Positions 1-7,834 of a stretch of 13,501 nucleotides of DNA are shown one piece after another; the first letter of the stretch is position 1, and each line of letters begins with the position of its first letter. The notes below the pieces were generated by a model. It saw only the letters and a program-made list of their open reading frames with translations, was not told the origin of the DNA and did no database searches. The DNA comes from Pigoraptor vietnamica (lineage: Eukaryota > Opisthokonta > Filasterea), in the NCBI GenBank assembly GCA_943704525.1, contig CALSCQ010000502.1, positions 1 to 13,501 of the forward strand. The letters run 5' to 3'. The translations under genes and the position numbers were made by a program.

Positions 1-24
1 GAGGGGGGAGGGGGGGGAGGGGGC
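1..24. repeat. G-rich run at the left edge (G-quadruplex-capable)
   Basis: Runs of 4-8 G separated by single A lie on the plus strand, within the last visible intron of the LamG gene, just past its donor at 47. On the transcript it is a C-rich tract, so a quadruplex could form only in the non-transcript strand. Confidence 0.6.
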
Positions 25-47
25 ATGCGCTGCGGTGCGACACTCAC

Positions 48-2862
48 GACGCAGCAGCGGACGCCGGGGATGTGGGGAATCTTGTAAGTCCACTGCAACT
101 GCGGCTCCTGCGTGTTCTTCCACGCGAGGAACGGAACAATCTCGTCGCCAATGTTGTTGGGCCTCGAGGCATTGTACTGGTACAGCTTGCCTGCAGTCAC
201 AAAAAAAAAAGAAACACAGCGGAGCACGTGGTCAGCGCACGTGACACGGAAAAGTTCGGGCAACACCGAGCATCCAACAGCCACGCATTCCCTCCCTGTG
301 CAGGCCGCACTCACCGGCAGCGGGGACGGACGTGACGTACGTCATCACGACGCGCTTGTCCGAGTCGACGTCATCAGAGGTGAGGCGAAGAACATACGGG
401 GTGTCCTCGTTGAGCACGTGCGTGTCCATGCGGGGGAACGTGGCGTACTGCGAGCTCGTGCGAAGGGGTGCAGCGCGCCACGCGGGGACGGTTGCCTTGA
501 TGCCTGTTCAAGACGGGAAAAAAAATAAACAACGTGTGCGTGTGTGCATGATGTGTGCATGTGCGCAGGTGTGGGCGTGTGTGTACAGTGGGCGCATCAA
601 AAGATAAAGGATGCCACGTCCACCCACCGTTGCCCATGGTAAACGTGTAGCCGCACGCGCCCTGCGCAACACAGCCGACCGACTCGCCGACGCCGAGGTC
701 AAACGAAAACGCGGCAACGAGGCCGCTCTCGCCCGCAGCACGCTTCGACTCCCTGTCCAGAAGGATCGCAGGCAGGGCGCGCGCAGTGCTGAAGAACGAC
801 AGCTGAGAGAGAAAAAGAGGGGGGGGGATACACGTGTTAGGATTCCAACGCCAATTGTAAGAAACAACCCAGAGAGGATGTCGAAGCGAACTCAAGAACG
901 ACAACGGTCACAGTCACCGCCCGCACGCACACACGCACCTCGTCCAGTCCTCCGGCAAAGCTGCTGCCGATGACGAGGTTGGGCGCCGCAGCAGCCGGCG
1001 CAGAGCCCACATTGGCAGCCCCAGCGACGGTCGAGTTAATGACGAGGAGAAAGTTGAGATTATTGCGGACTACGGCCACGAACGTCCACTTGTCCACGGC
1101 CGAGGGGTAGGGCACAGTGATGATCTTTGCACCGCCCACGTAGAGGTCGAGCGTGGGCGTCGCCGTGAGCTGAAGCAGGTAGTTGTTGCCAGCCGCTGTC
1201 TGGAGCACGTTCATGGGGCCGGTGAACGAAGAGGGCGCAATCCACATTTCGACGGTAAACTGGGTCATCGAGTTGAGGTCGAGTCCGGCGATCGAGGCAA
1301 TGTCGTCGCCGCCGTCAAAGCCGAGCGCGTACGGGTTGTTGCTTGCCGTGGGAAGGTCGTTGACGGGGCGGATGTTGATCGTTGCGAGGCCCGGGGCCGA
1401 CTCGTACCCGTTCCAGTCAGTGACCTGCACGGCAAGGGACAGCAAGAGTGAGCAAAGTAACGCACAACGCGACAGAACAACATTCGGATTGTGTGCGGAG
1501 TATGGTGCGTGCGCACATTGCGAAGAAGCGATCGAGTGCATGCGCCCGCAGAGTTGCCCACTCACCGTGAACGTGAACGTATCGTAGGGCGACCCGAAGC
1601 TGTTCGCCGCCGCGACGTACTGGACGCCGGCGCCGAGGGTGTTGAGGACGGTGTTCGGGGCCGTGATCGCGCGCACCTTGTTGAAGTTGGCATCGAGCTG
1701 AAGAGCAAGACGGTCACACAAAGGGAAGTGTCAGCCGCCTGTGCGTTGCGACAACACCGAGTGTCTGCGAGCGAACTTGTGCGACACTGGAACCAAGAAG
1801 GAAGTGACCGCGCAAAACCCCCACCTCATACAGCACGCCCTTGGCAGGCAGCGTCGCAATCTTCGCCGAGAGCGTAATGTCGTTCTCGGGGTCCGTGCCG
1901 CGCAGGCCAAAGATCATTTCAGCCGAGTCCTCGTCAGCAGTGATCGTGATGGGAATGGCCGTGGGTCGCGAGTTGACGGAGAGCTTCACCTGGCCGTTCG
2001 ACGTGCCGGCGCCGTCCGTAATGGCGTAGTCGAACGTGCAGCCAGCGAAGCCGCCCGGAACGTTCACGTAGAGGTCCGTCGACGTCGCGCCGGTGACTGC
2101 GGCGGGAGTGCTCTCGACAACAGCCACAGTGCCGGCGGCATTCGTGAAGATCGTAGCGGCACCGCAGTTGGCGGCGAAGTTCGAGATGCTGTACGTGACG
2201 GCGCCCGTGGTCCCGCTGAAGGGAATCGTGAGCTTGGTGAGCACGCCGGGGTTGCCACGCACGATGACGGGCGTCGCAGCGGCGATGAGCGGGGCGGTGG
2301 ACGTCGACCAAGCGGGGATGCGCGTGGGATCAGAGCCGCCACCGCAGCCGCCGCCGCCGCTGTAGATGCCACCGAGACGGAACGCGTAGCTGTTGCCGAC
2401 GGCCTTGTTGTTCGCCTTGGCACCGGTCTGTTGAAGCGGAGAGAGGCGAAGCCGATCAGGTGCAATCGATCGAGCGAAGAATTGCCAAGAAGTTGTCTCA
2501 ACACGTGAGAAAGAGGTGCAAGCGCATGACTCGTTCGGTTGACGGGGTTATAAGACAACAACGGCGGCGCCCACGCGCGCGTGAATGCAAGCCACGTGCA
2601 CCCACCATCTCGTCAAAGTTCCAATAGCCCCACAGGCCACTCTCGCTGCCCGTGAGGCCGACGTTCATGGTCGACTTGACCTCGTTCCACGTGCGCGCAT
2701 AGTTCCAAATGCGGAGTTCGTCAATGAGGCCGATCAGTCCCTGGACATCGTCAAACTGCAGAGAAAAGGGGGGAGGGACGCAGGATCAGCTTAGATCATA
2801 GATACATCGACTCCAGAGAGAGAGAGAGAGAGAGAGAGTGGGAAGGGAGGGAGAGAGAGAGA

Positions 2863-2903
<41 letters not shown>

Positions 2904-3063
2904 CTAATGTCAGGGATATGCGAAGTTCTTCACATGCTTTACGCCAGTAGGGCGCAGCTGTGGGAAAAGAAAAAAACTCACCCCGCCGTACACGGAGTCC
3001 TGGTCCTGGCCTGTGACGCAGAGTTAACAAAGAAGGCGAGAAATTAGCCACTTACTGCACCAC

Positions 3064-3107
<44 letters not shown>

Positions 3108-3326
3108 CACACACATACAGAGCACACAACGCACACCCACCGATGACAAACGCGCCCGTGCTGGGGAGCTTGATGTTCTTGAACTTGTTGTACGTCGTGT
3201 TGCTGTTCGGAACGCCGTCAAAGTAAACGGCAGTGGCGCCCGTGGCAGAGTCCCACGTGAATGCTGCAGTTAAAAAAAAAATCACACGGGTGAGTACGAA
3301 CGTACACGCTCTTCAACTAACCCACG

Positions 3327-3377
<51 letters not shown>

Positions 3378-4024
3378 ACACACACTGCTGATGAGACGAC
3401 CATAATAACAGGCAGCACACGCACCCCAGTGATGCCACGAGTTGAACTCAAGCTGAGGGCCGCCGCCGGTGGGGACGTCGAGAAAAGCACCGCCGGTGAT
3501 GCTGGGAAGAAAGTAGAACGCAAACGAAGCGCCAAAGTTGCTCCACGTAATGACGTTGTCGTCCGTGACGTTCGTGTTCGCATCCTTCGCGACATTCGAG
3601 CTCGCGTACGAGATTGTGTTGTACTGGCGGTTGCGGTCGTGGAAGTCGCTGCGGACGGTGGCCAGTTAAAAACGCAAGCCAGAACACGAACCACGAACAA
3701 AAGCCGTGCAGCAAGTTATGCTCTGGGCATGCACACACTGCGCACACGCATGTAGCACTTCAAAAAATACTCCGGCTCACGCCTTGTGGCTTACGAGCGC
3801 ACGTCTTGAACTCACTTGATGTACTTGACCCAATACTCAATGGTAATGGCCGTCGTGGGAAATCCTGAGATAAGTTGGTCGTCGCCCATGGACATCATGT
3901 TGCGCCCGTGGTTGTAGTAGATGCAGCCACCGGGGCCGCCGACGTTGGGGTTGGCCAGGGCGACGGCGACGAGTGCGGCAAGGCACACGGCACTCGCAAG
4001 GGTCATGCGCGCGACTGCGGACAT
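48..4024 (-). CDS. Secreted LamG-like / cadherin-like (tandem-95) repeat protein, 3' end outside window
   Basis: Exons on the minus strand: 4024-3816, 3648-3425, 3263-3141, 3010-2982, 2755-2606, 2427-1825, 1697-1566, 1424-939, 802-628, 503-315 and 190-48; phases agree at every junction and 821 residues are present. The start is the first in-frame ATG, with A at -3. Residues 1-24 form a signal peptide (hydrophobic core, cleavage after Ala-Leu-Ala). Residues about 30-245 are a LamG-like jellyroll domain with the usual WHH-FTWD, AVYFDG and GLIDELRIWN strands. A Gly-rich linker (268-276) leads to an Ig-like region (about 290-395). Residues 397-515 are a tandem-95/cadherin-like fold (DEDS, TDPENDI, LPAKGVLY, FTFTVTD, PVNDLPTA). 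A second LamG-like domain covers 520-675 (FDGGDD, GGLDELSFF). Another cadherin-like unit starts near 738 (NEDTPY, PAAGKLYQ). This points to an extracellular adhesion or glycan-binding role. The ligand is unknown and membrane anchoring cannot be judged because the C-terminus is missing. Domain calls are strong; function is inference. Confidence 0.86.
2815..2896. repeat. Compound microsatellite, (AG)12 then (GT)16
   Basis: Bases 2815-2838 are pure AG; an impure GA-rich link follows; bases 2865-2896 are pure GT. It lies in intron 4 of the LamG gene, so the transcript reads CA then CU. The CU part sits toward the 3' splice site, where it could act as extra polypyrimidine tract. Confidence 0.9.
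3066..3115. repeat. (CA)n microsatellite in LamG intron 3
   Basis: About 25 CA units with one interruption (G at 3101). The gene is on the minus strand, so the pre-mRNA carries a GU repeat starting about 25 nt after the 5' splice site at 3140. Confidence 0.92.
3328..3385. repeat. (CA)n microsatellite in LamG intron 2
   Basis: Pure CA from 3328 to 3376, then a one-base slip and four more units. On the transcript this is a GU repeat about 40 nt after the 5' splice site at 3424. Confidence 0.92.
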
Positions 4025-4442
4025 TTTCGCAATGCACCGCAAGCGCAGTCGCACACTTGCCAATGCCCGTTGCACTCTCTGAAGAGAAGGAGGGAGCAGC
4101 AGCGAAGGGGAAAGGGCTGCGGAAGCGTGATCTCACGGTGCGATGTGCCGTGTGTGTGCCGTTAGTTCAACCAATTTTGAAACTGCGCTGCACGGAATTT
4201 TTGTGGCAAGCCGTGTGACAACAATGGGGGTGGTTCGATCGCACAATTGAATTGGGCTGGGGCACATTTTGGCGAACAAATTCCCTCGCAACGCAATATA
4301 TCGAACGAAGCACTGTGTCTGGTTTTGAAAAAGTGTTCCATGGAAAGAAATTTATGTTGCATTTCATACATTTTTCATAGAGAACTTGCGAAATAAATTA
4401 ATTTCGATTCTGCGATTCCCGTTGGTATGGAAGGAAACATGT

Positions 4443-4452
4443 GTCACGTGAA
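4443..4452. promoter_or_regulatory. E-box, CLEAR-like (TCACGTGA core)
   Basis: The bases GTCACGTGAA match nine of ten positions of the vertebrate CLEAR element (GTCACGTGAC), which MiT/TFE bHLH-ZIP factors bind in lysosomal gene promoters. It lies about 280 bp upstream of the cathepsin C ATG. Whether this organism has such a factor is unknown. Confidence 0.45.
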
Positions 4453-4462
4453 ACACAGAGTG

Positions 4463-4472
4463 ATCACGTGAT
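4463..4472. promoter_or_regulatory. E-box, perfect 10-bp palindrome ATCACGTGAT
   Basis: A second TCACGTGA core, 20 bp centre to centre from the first, so close to two helical turns and on the same DNA face. The whole 10-mer is self-complementary. It suits a bHLH or bZIP dimer; the binding protein is not known. Confidence 0.45.
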
Positions 4473-4477
4473 TGTTA

Positions 4478-4487
4478 TGTCCGGACA
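4478..4487. promoter_or_regulatory. Palindrome TGTCCGGACA next to the E-box pair
   Basis: A perfect 10-bp self-complementary sequence six bases after the second E-box. I do not recognise a factor for it. Its closeness to two other palindromes suggests a compact regulatory element. Confidence 0.35.
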
Positions 4488-4535
4488 ATCATTACCTCAC
4501 AGCTCTAATTAACCGAGATCTCGCATCCACTTTCT

Positions 4536-4540
4536 ATTGG
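4536..4540 (-). promoter_or_regulatory. Inverted CCAAT box (ATTGG on +)
   Basis: ATTGG in the context CTATTGGCT, 191 bp before the cathepsin C start codon. This is a typical distance and orientation for NF-Y (HAP2/3/5), which is conserved across eukaryotes. The element is short, so the call rests on the pairing with the copy at 4568. Confidence 0.45.
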
Positions 4541-4567
4541 CTGTACGTTAACAATTGCCTCGTTCTC

Positions 4568-4572
4568 ATTGG
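4568..4572 (-). promoter_or_regulatory. Inverted CCAAT box (ATTGG on +)
   Basis: Second ATTGG, in the context TCATTGGTT, 32 bp (about three helical turns) after the first and 159 bp before the cathepsin C ATG. Paired CCAAT boxes at about three turns are a common NF-Y arrangement; use here is inferred. Confidence 0.45.
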
Positions 4573-4730
4573 TTGGCGAAGTTTCGGCTGTTCTCCGGAG
4601 CCACAATTCCCCAACGGCGTGTCTGGCGACGTGATGGAAAGGTTGAAAAATCGCTTTTGTCGTTTTCTTTGCTCGCTCTCTCGCTGTTCGTTCCCATTTA
4701 TCTCCATTGTGTGTGTGCTTGAACAATACC

Positions 4731-7443
4731 ATGCGCGCCGTGGTTGCTGTGCTGGCCCTCGCCCTTGTGGCGTCGGCCGTCGCCGACATCCCCGTCATGT
4801 GCCTCTACCCGCAGGTGTGTGGCACTACGTCTTGAAAGCGATGCGCACACTGTGCGGTTGTGTGTTTCTCTCGCTGTAAACTGCGCTTTACTTATGGGAA
4901 ATGCTTAATGCGCACAAAGGTTGTGGGCAAGTGGACGTTCTCGCTCGGCCTCAACGACGGCGACCGCACGCTCCAGTGCAACAAGGACTTCACGCCCATT
5001 GCGACGGTCGACGTGGGTTCATGTGTAGTTCTCAACTGTGTGTGCGCGTTGTTTTGGCTGCATCTCCGAAGTTTGCGCAATGGTTTGAGCTCGAGCAACC
5101 CCGTGTTCTGTTGGAACTGTGTCAATTAACGTGCTGCAAATTGCAGTTTGAGCTTGCCGATCCCAACGTTGTGAAGGACACGTACGATCGCCAGGGTGAG
5201 CCGCATTGGACGTGCGCGCGTTTCTCTGTTATTTATTCTGCTGTGTTATTAATTGTTGTTCGTATTTTCGCTATCGCCACCAATGGCAGTCGGCACGTGG
5301 TCGATGGTGGACGACGAGGCCTTCGAGATTCGCCTTGCCGACGGAAAGAAGGTGAGTCATCTGCCAGTCTGATGGGATGCGCGTGCATTGTTTGCAGGCA
5401 TCGTCAGCTGAACTGTCCGATGAACTCAGTCGATGACGCGGCTTTCTCCCTCAGTTTTTCGCTTTCTTCGACTACAAGACGGAGGGCGACAACGTCACGA
5501 GCCTCTGCGGCCAGACGCAGGCCGGCTGGTACCACGATGCCCCTTCTGGCAGCAACGCGCTTCCCTCCAACTGGGGCTGCTTCACGGCCGTCAAGCCCGG
5601 CTCGCAGGCGACGAATTCGTACACGCTGCGCAAGATTGCCGACGACGCCATGTGGATGGCCGAGGACAAGCTCGCCGCGCACATTAACAGCGTGCAGAGC
5701 CACTGGACGGCCGGCAGCGGTCGGATGCACGTCGGCACAGCGATGAAGGAGGTGGGAAGACTTTGTAATGGGAGCTGAAGTCCATACAAAAGATTGATGA
5801 GCCCATTATATTCACGCACACGGTGGCAATGCGCGTGTTTTCTGTGTGCACTTTGTGTTTTCTTCTGTGTAACTTTTTTTTAAAAATCGTTTCTGGGTTC
5901 TGTTCCCAGATGGTCCGCCGTGCGGGCAAGCCCAAGGTCTTCGCCGGCCCCCGCCCCGGTCCCTCGCGCACGGTGCTCTCGGCGGAGGAGCGCACGGCCC
6001 GCTATGCCTCGCTGCCGGACTCGTGGGACTGGTGCGTGGATGTGTCTCGTAATTGTTTGAAAAGTTTCTGTGGTTCATGCTTTGTGCATCCGTGTGGACG
6101 TACGTTAACGAAAGGTGTGCTGCGTACATCAGGCGCAACGTCAGCGGCGTCAACTACGTCGGTCCTCAGCGCGACCAGCTCAACTGCGGCTCGTGCTTTG
6201 CGCACGCCGGCACTGGGATGTACGAGGCCCGCATTCGCATCATGACGAACAACACGCTCACGACGCTCATCGGGCCTCAGGAGATTGTCTCGTGCTCGTC
6301 GTACAGCCAGGGCTGCGACGGCGGCTATGCGTTCCTCGTCTCGAAGGTGTGTATGAGTATGTGTGTGTGCGTATGAGTGCGTGTGTGTGCGTGCGTGTGT
6401 ACGTGCCCGCAACATGATTGTTGATTACAAGGAATGACTTGGGTCCCTTCGCTTTTGCAGTACGGCCAGGACTTTGGCCACGTGTCTGACTCTGACTTTG
6501 CGTATGAGAGCGGCATTGAGGAGAACGTCCCCTGCAAGCGCCGCAGCGAGAACGCGCCGCGCATGCTGGTCAAGGACTACCACTATGTCGGTGGCTACTG
6601 GGGCGTGAGTATCGCGCTGGCCCTGTGCCGTCTTGTGCGTTTTGCTGGTGTTTTGAATGTGTGTGTGTGTGTGTGTACATTTGTTGCATGGGTTAACTTT
6701 GACTCTGCCGCAGAACTGCAACGCTGACGAGATGCGCCTGGAGCTCGTGAACAACGGCCCGCTTTCGGTCGCCTACTTTGTCTATCCCGACTTCAGTGAG
6801 TCCCTTCGCACTCTATGCACTCCTTTTTTCTCGCCTTGTCACATTTTTGTATTATCCCAACCTCAGTGGGTCCCTGCTCGCACTTTGTCTCAATCACTCG
6901 TGTGCTGTCTCAATCACTCGTGTGCTGATTTTTTTGTCGCCCGTCAGCTTTTTGTATCATGTGTGACCCGGCTCACCTCTTCGCTTCTCTTTTCAGTGCT
7001 CTACACGGGCGGCATTTACCACCACGTTCCCAGCAGCCTTGAGCTCACGGTCAACCCGTGGGAGCCCACGAACCACGAGGTGTGTTCCGTGTCACATTGG
7101 CGCGTCGTCTTCTTTCAGGGTTGTTGCCCATTGGTGGGTTGTCTTGCTCACATTTCCCCCCGCAATGCAGGTCCTCCTTGTCGGCTATGGCACGGAGAAC
7201 GGCCAGGACTACTGGATCGTGAAGAACTCTTGGTGCGTGCACATGCATGCTTGTTGTCGCATGCACGATGCATATTTGCGTATAAGCGGTCTCAATTGGG
7301 ACGAATTGTTGTGTTGACGAGGCGTGTTGTGTTGTTATCGCAGGGGACGCCACTTTGGCGAGGGAGGCTACTTCCGCATTCGCCGCGGCTCTGACGAGTG
7401 CGGCATTGAGAGCGGCGCCACGTGGGTTACGCCCGCCCTCTGA
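4731..7443 (+). CDS. CTSC: Dipeptidyl peptidase I (cathepsin C), papain-family lysosomal cysteine protease, complete
   Basis: Exons 4731-4814, 4920-5012, 5147-5195, 5290-5351, 5455-5751, 5910-6031, 6133-6346, 6461-6604, 6714-6795, 6997-7079, 7171-7232 and 7344-7443 give 463 residues, about the length of animal preproenzymes. The ATG has A at -3. A signal peptide ends at Ala18, so the mature chain would start Asp19-Ile-Pro. In this family the exclusion-domain N-terminal Asp restricts the enzyme to removing dipeptides from protein N-termini. Exclusion domain: about 19-140, with four cysteines (24, 48, 114, 138) matching the two family disulfides. Activation peptide: about 141-229. Papain domain: from LPDSWDW at 230. 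Catalytic residues are Gln251, Cys257 (in CGSC), His409 (TNHE) and Asn429 (KNSWG). Tyr322 sits where the family's chloride-binding Tyr lies. NxS/T sites include Asn109 and Asn238. Oddities: one papain-domain disulfide pair is missing, and intron 9 contains duplicated splice-site sequence. Cathepsins B and L are excluded by the exclusion domain. Confidence 0.96.
6659..6676. repeat. Short (GT)9 tract in cathepsin C intron 8
   Basis: Nine GT units about 54 nt after the 5' splice site at 6605. It is a small member of the window-wide intronic GT repeat set. Confidence 0.8.
6777..6960 (+). repeat. Diverged tandem duplication spanning the exon 9 / intron 9 boundary of cathepsin C
   Basis: Bases 6777-6812 (end of exon 9 plus the 5' splice site) recur at 6846-6884 with about 32 of 36 positions matching and small gaps. 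Farther in, 6824-6855 (T-run, TCGCC, GTCA, TTTTTGTAT) recurs at 6930-6960 with about 26 of 31 matching. Intron 9 thus consists largely of two unequal copies of one unit, starting about 70 bp apart, with a third copy just beginning. Copy two contains a GTGGGT donor-like site at 6866. Confidence 0.75.
6886..6925 (+). repeat. Perfect 20-bp tandem duplication inside intron 9 of cathepsin C
   Basis: Two exact adjacent copies of a 20-bp unit, 6886-6905 and 6906-6925, both reading TGTCT, then CAATCACTCG, then TGTGC. The lack of any mismatch makes it a recent event compared with the diverged duplication that encloses it. Confidence 0.9.
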
Positions 7444-7780
7444 AGCTGCTGCCAGCCGTGCTGTCGGGATGACTGACTTGAAAGCACTAAACTTGAAGAA
7501 AAGGAAAACATGTGTAGACCTATGTAACAGAAGTAACGATCACGTGAGAAAAGTCGGCAGCAGCTGTATTGGCACGTAGATTTGGCCATCCGCGTCGCTT
7601 TTTTTGTGCCTACACTCAAAGCACGCACGCACAGCAGCCCTCTGGCTATTCTTCCTCCATTCACTAGGATTGCGCGTGAATCCCTCCCCCTCTTCGTTCG
7701 CACGGCTTGCTGATTGTGATTTTGGGAGTGGCGACGTGGCACCGGACGAATGCGCTGACAGGCGCATTGCGGCTTGAAAG
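7444..7780. promoter_or_regulatory. Spacer with cathepsin C 3' end and flippase promoter
   Basis: 337 bp lie between the cathepsin C stop codon and the predicted flippase ATG. No open frame shows a recognisable protein. The stretch must hold the 3' UTR and poly(A) site of one gene and the promoter and 5' UTR of the next. I see no canonical AATAAA, and the poly(A) site cannot be placed. The one motif I would mark is the TCACGTGA at 7540-7547. Confidence 0.55.
7540..7547. promoter_or_regulatory. E-box TCACGTGA upstream of the flippase
   Basis: Same 8-mer as the pair upstream of cathepsin C, 234 bp before the predicted flippase ATG. It could serve the flippase promoter. A chance occurrence cannot be ruled out for a single site. 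Confidence 0.4.
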
Positions 7781-7834
7781 ATGCCCGTCGAGCAGCTTCA
7801 TCTCACGCGCATCGGCTCGGATGGAAGCAGAAAG
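7781..7834 (+). other. Predicted first coding exon of the flippase (18 codons)
   Basis: The next exon (8098-8215) reads an acidic stretch ([15 protein letters not shown]) in the only frame that joins exon 3, and that frame has no ATG before the acceptor at 8096-8097. An upstream exon is therefore needed. The ATG at 7781 has A at -3 and stays open for 18 codons to AAAG|GTGCCA, in matching phase 0. The weak point is the donor, the only one in my models without G at +5. An alternative exon running nine codons longer to a GTGTGC donor at 7862 also keeps phase. Confidence 0.5.

Larger units (their letters stand above)
4025..4730. promoter_or_regulatory. Divergent promoter region between the LamG gene and cathepsin C
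   Basis: 706 bp separate the two start codons, which face away from each other. The stretch is visibly richer in A+T than the flanking exons, especially 4165-4440, and I found no convincing coding frame. It should hold both 5' UTRs and promoters. It contains two TCACGTGA E-boxes and a third palindrome (4444-4487), two inverted CCAAT boxes 159-191 bp before the cathepsin C ATG, and a CCAAT at 4171-4175, about 150 bp before the LamG ATG. I see no clear TATA box placed for either gene. Transcription start sites cannot be fixed from sequence. Confidence 0.7.

Noticed and set aside
1741-2508. Plus-strand open frame of 255 codons across the LamG gene
   Set aside because: It lies antisense to exon 6 (2427-1825), whose minus-strand frame encodes clear Ig-like and tandem-95 motifs. 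The plus frame is Arg/Ala/Gly-rich with no domain, typical of the complement of GC-rich codons.
2064-2561. Minus-strand open frame of 165 codons in a second frame
   Set aside because: Overlaps exon 6 of the LamG gene in another frame; Ser/Arg/Pro-rich low complexity and no splice support.
3066-3385. CRISPR-like or other spaced repeat array
   Set aside because: The repeats are simple dinucleotide tracts in two introns; there are no constant repeats with variable spacers, and the DNA is eukaryotic.
4025-4075. Upstream start for the LamG protein at 4075
   Set aside because: The codon there is GTG. The extra residues are Arg-rich and would spoil the signal peptide; the ATG at 4024 has A at -3 and a good signal sequence directly after it.
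6133-6346. Cathepsin L or B identity for the protease
   Set aside because: The exclusion domain with its N-terminal Asp, the 463-residue length and the TNHEVLLVGYG context match cathepsin C, and the cathepsin B occluding loop is absent.
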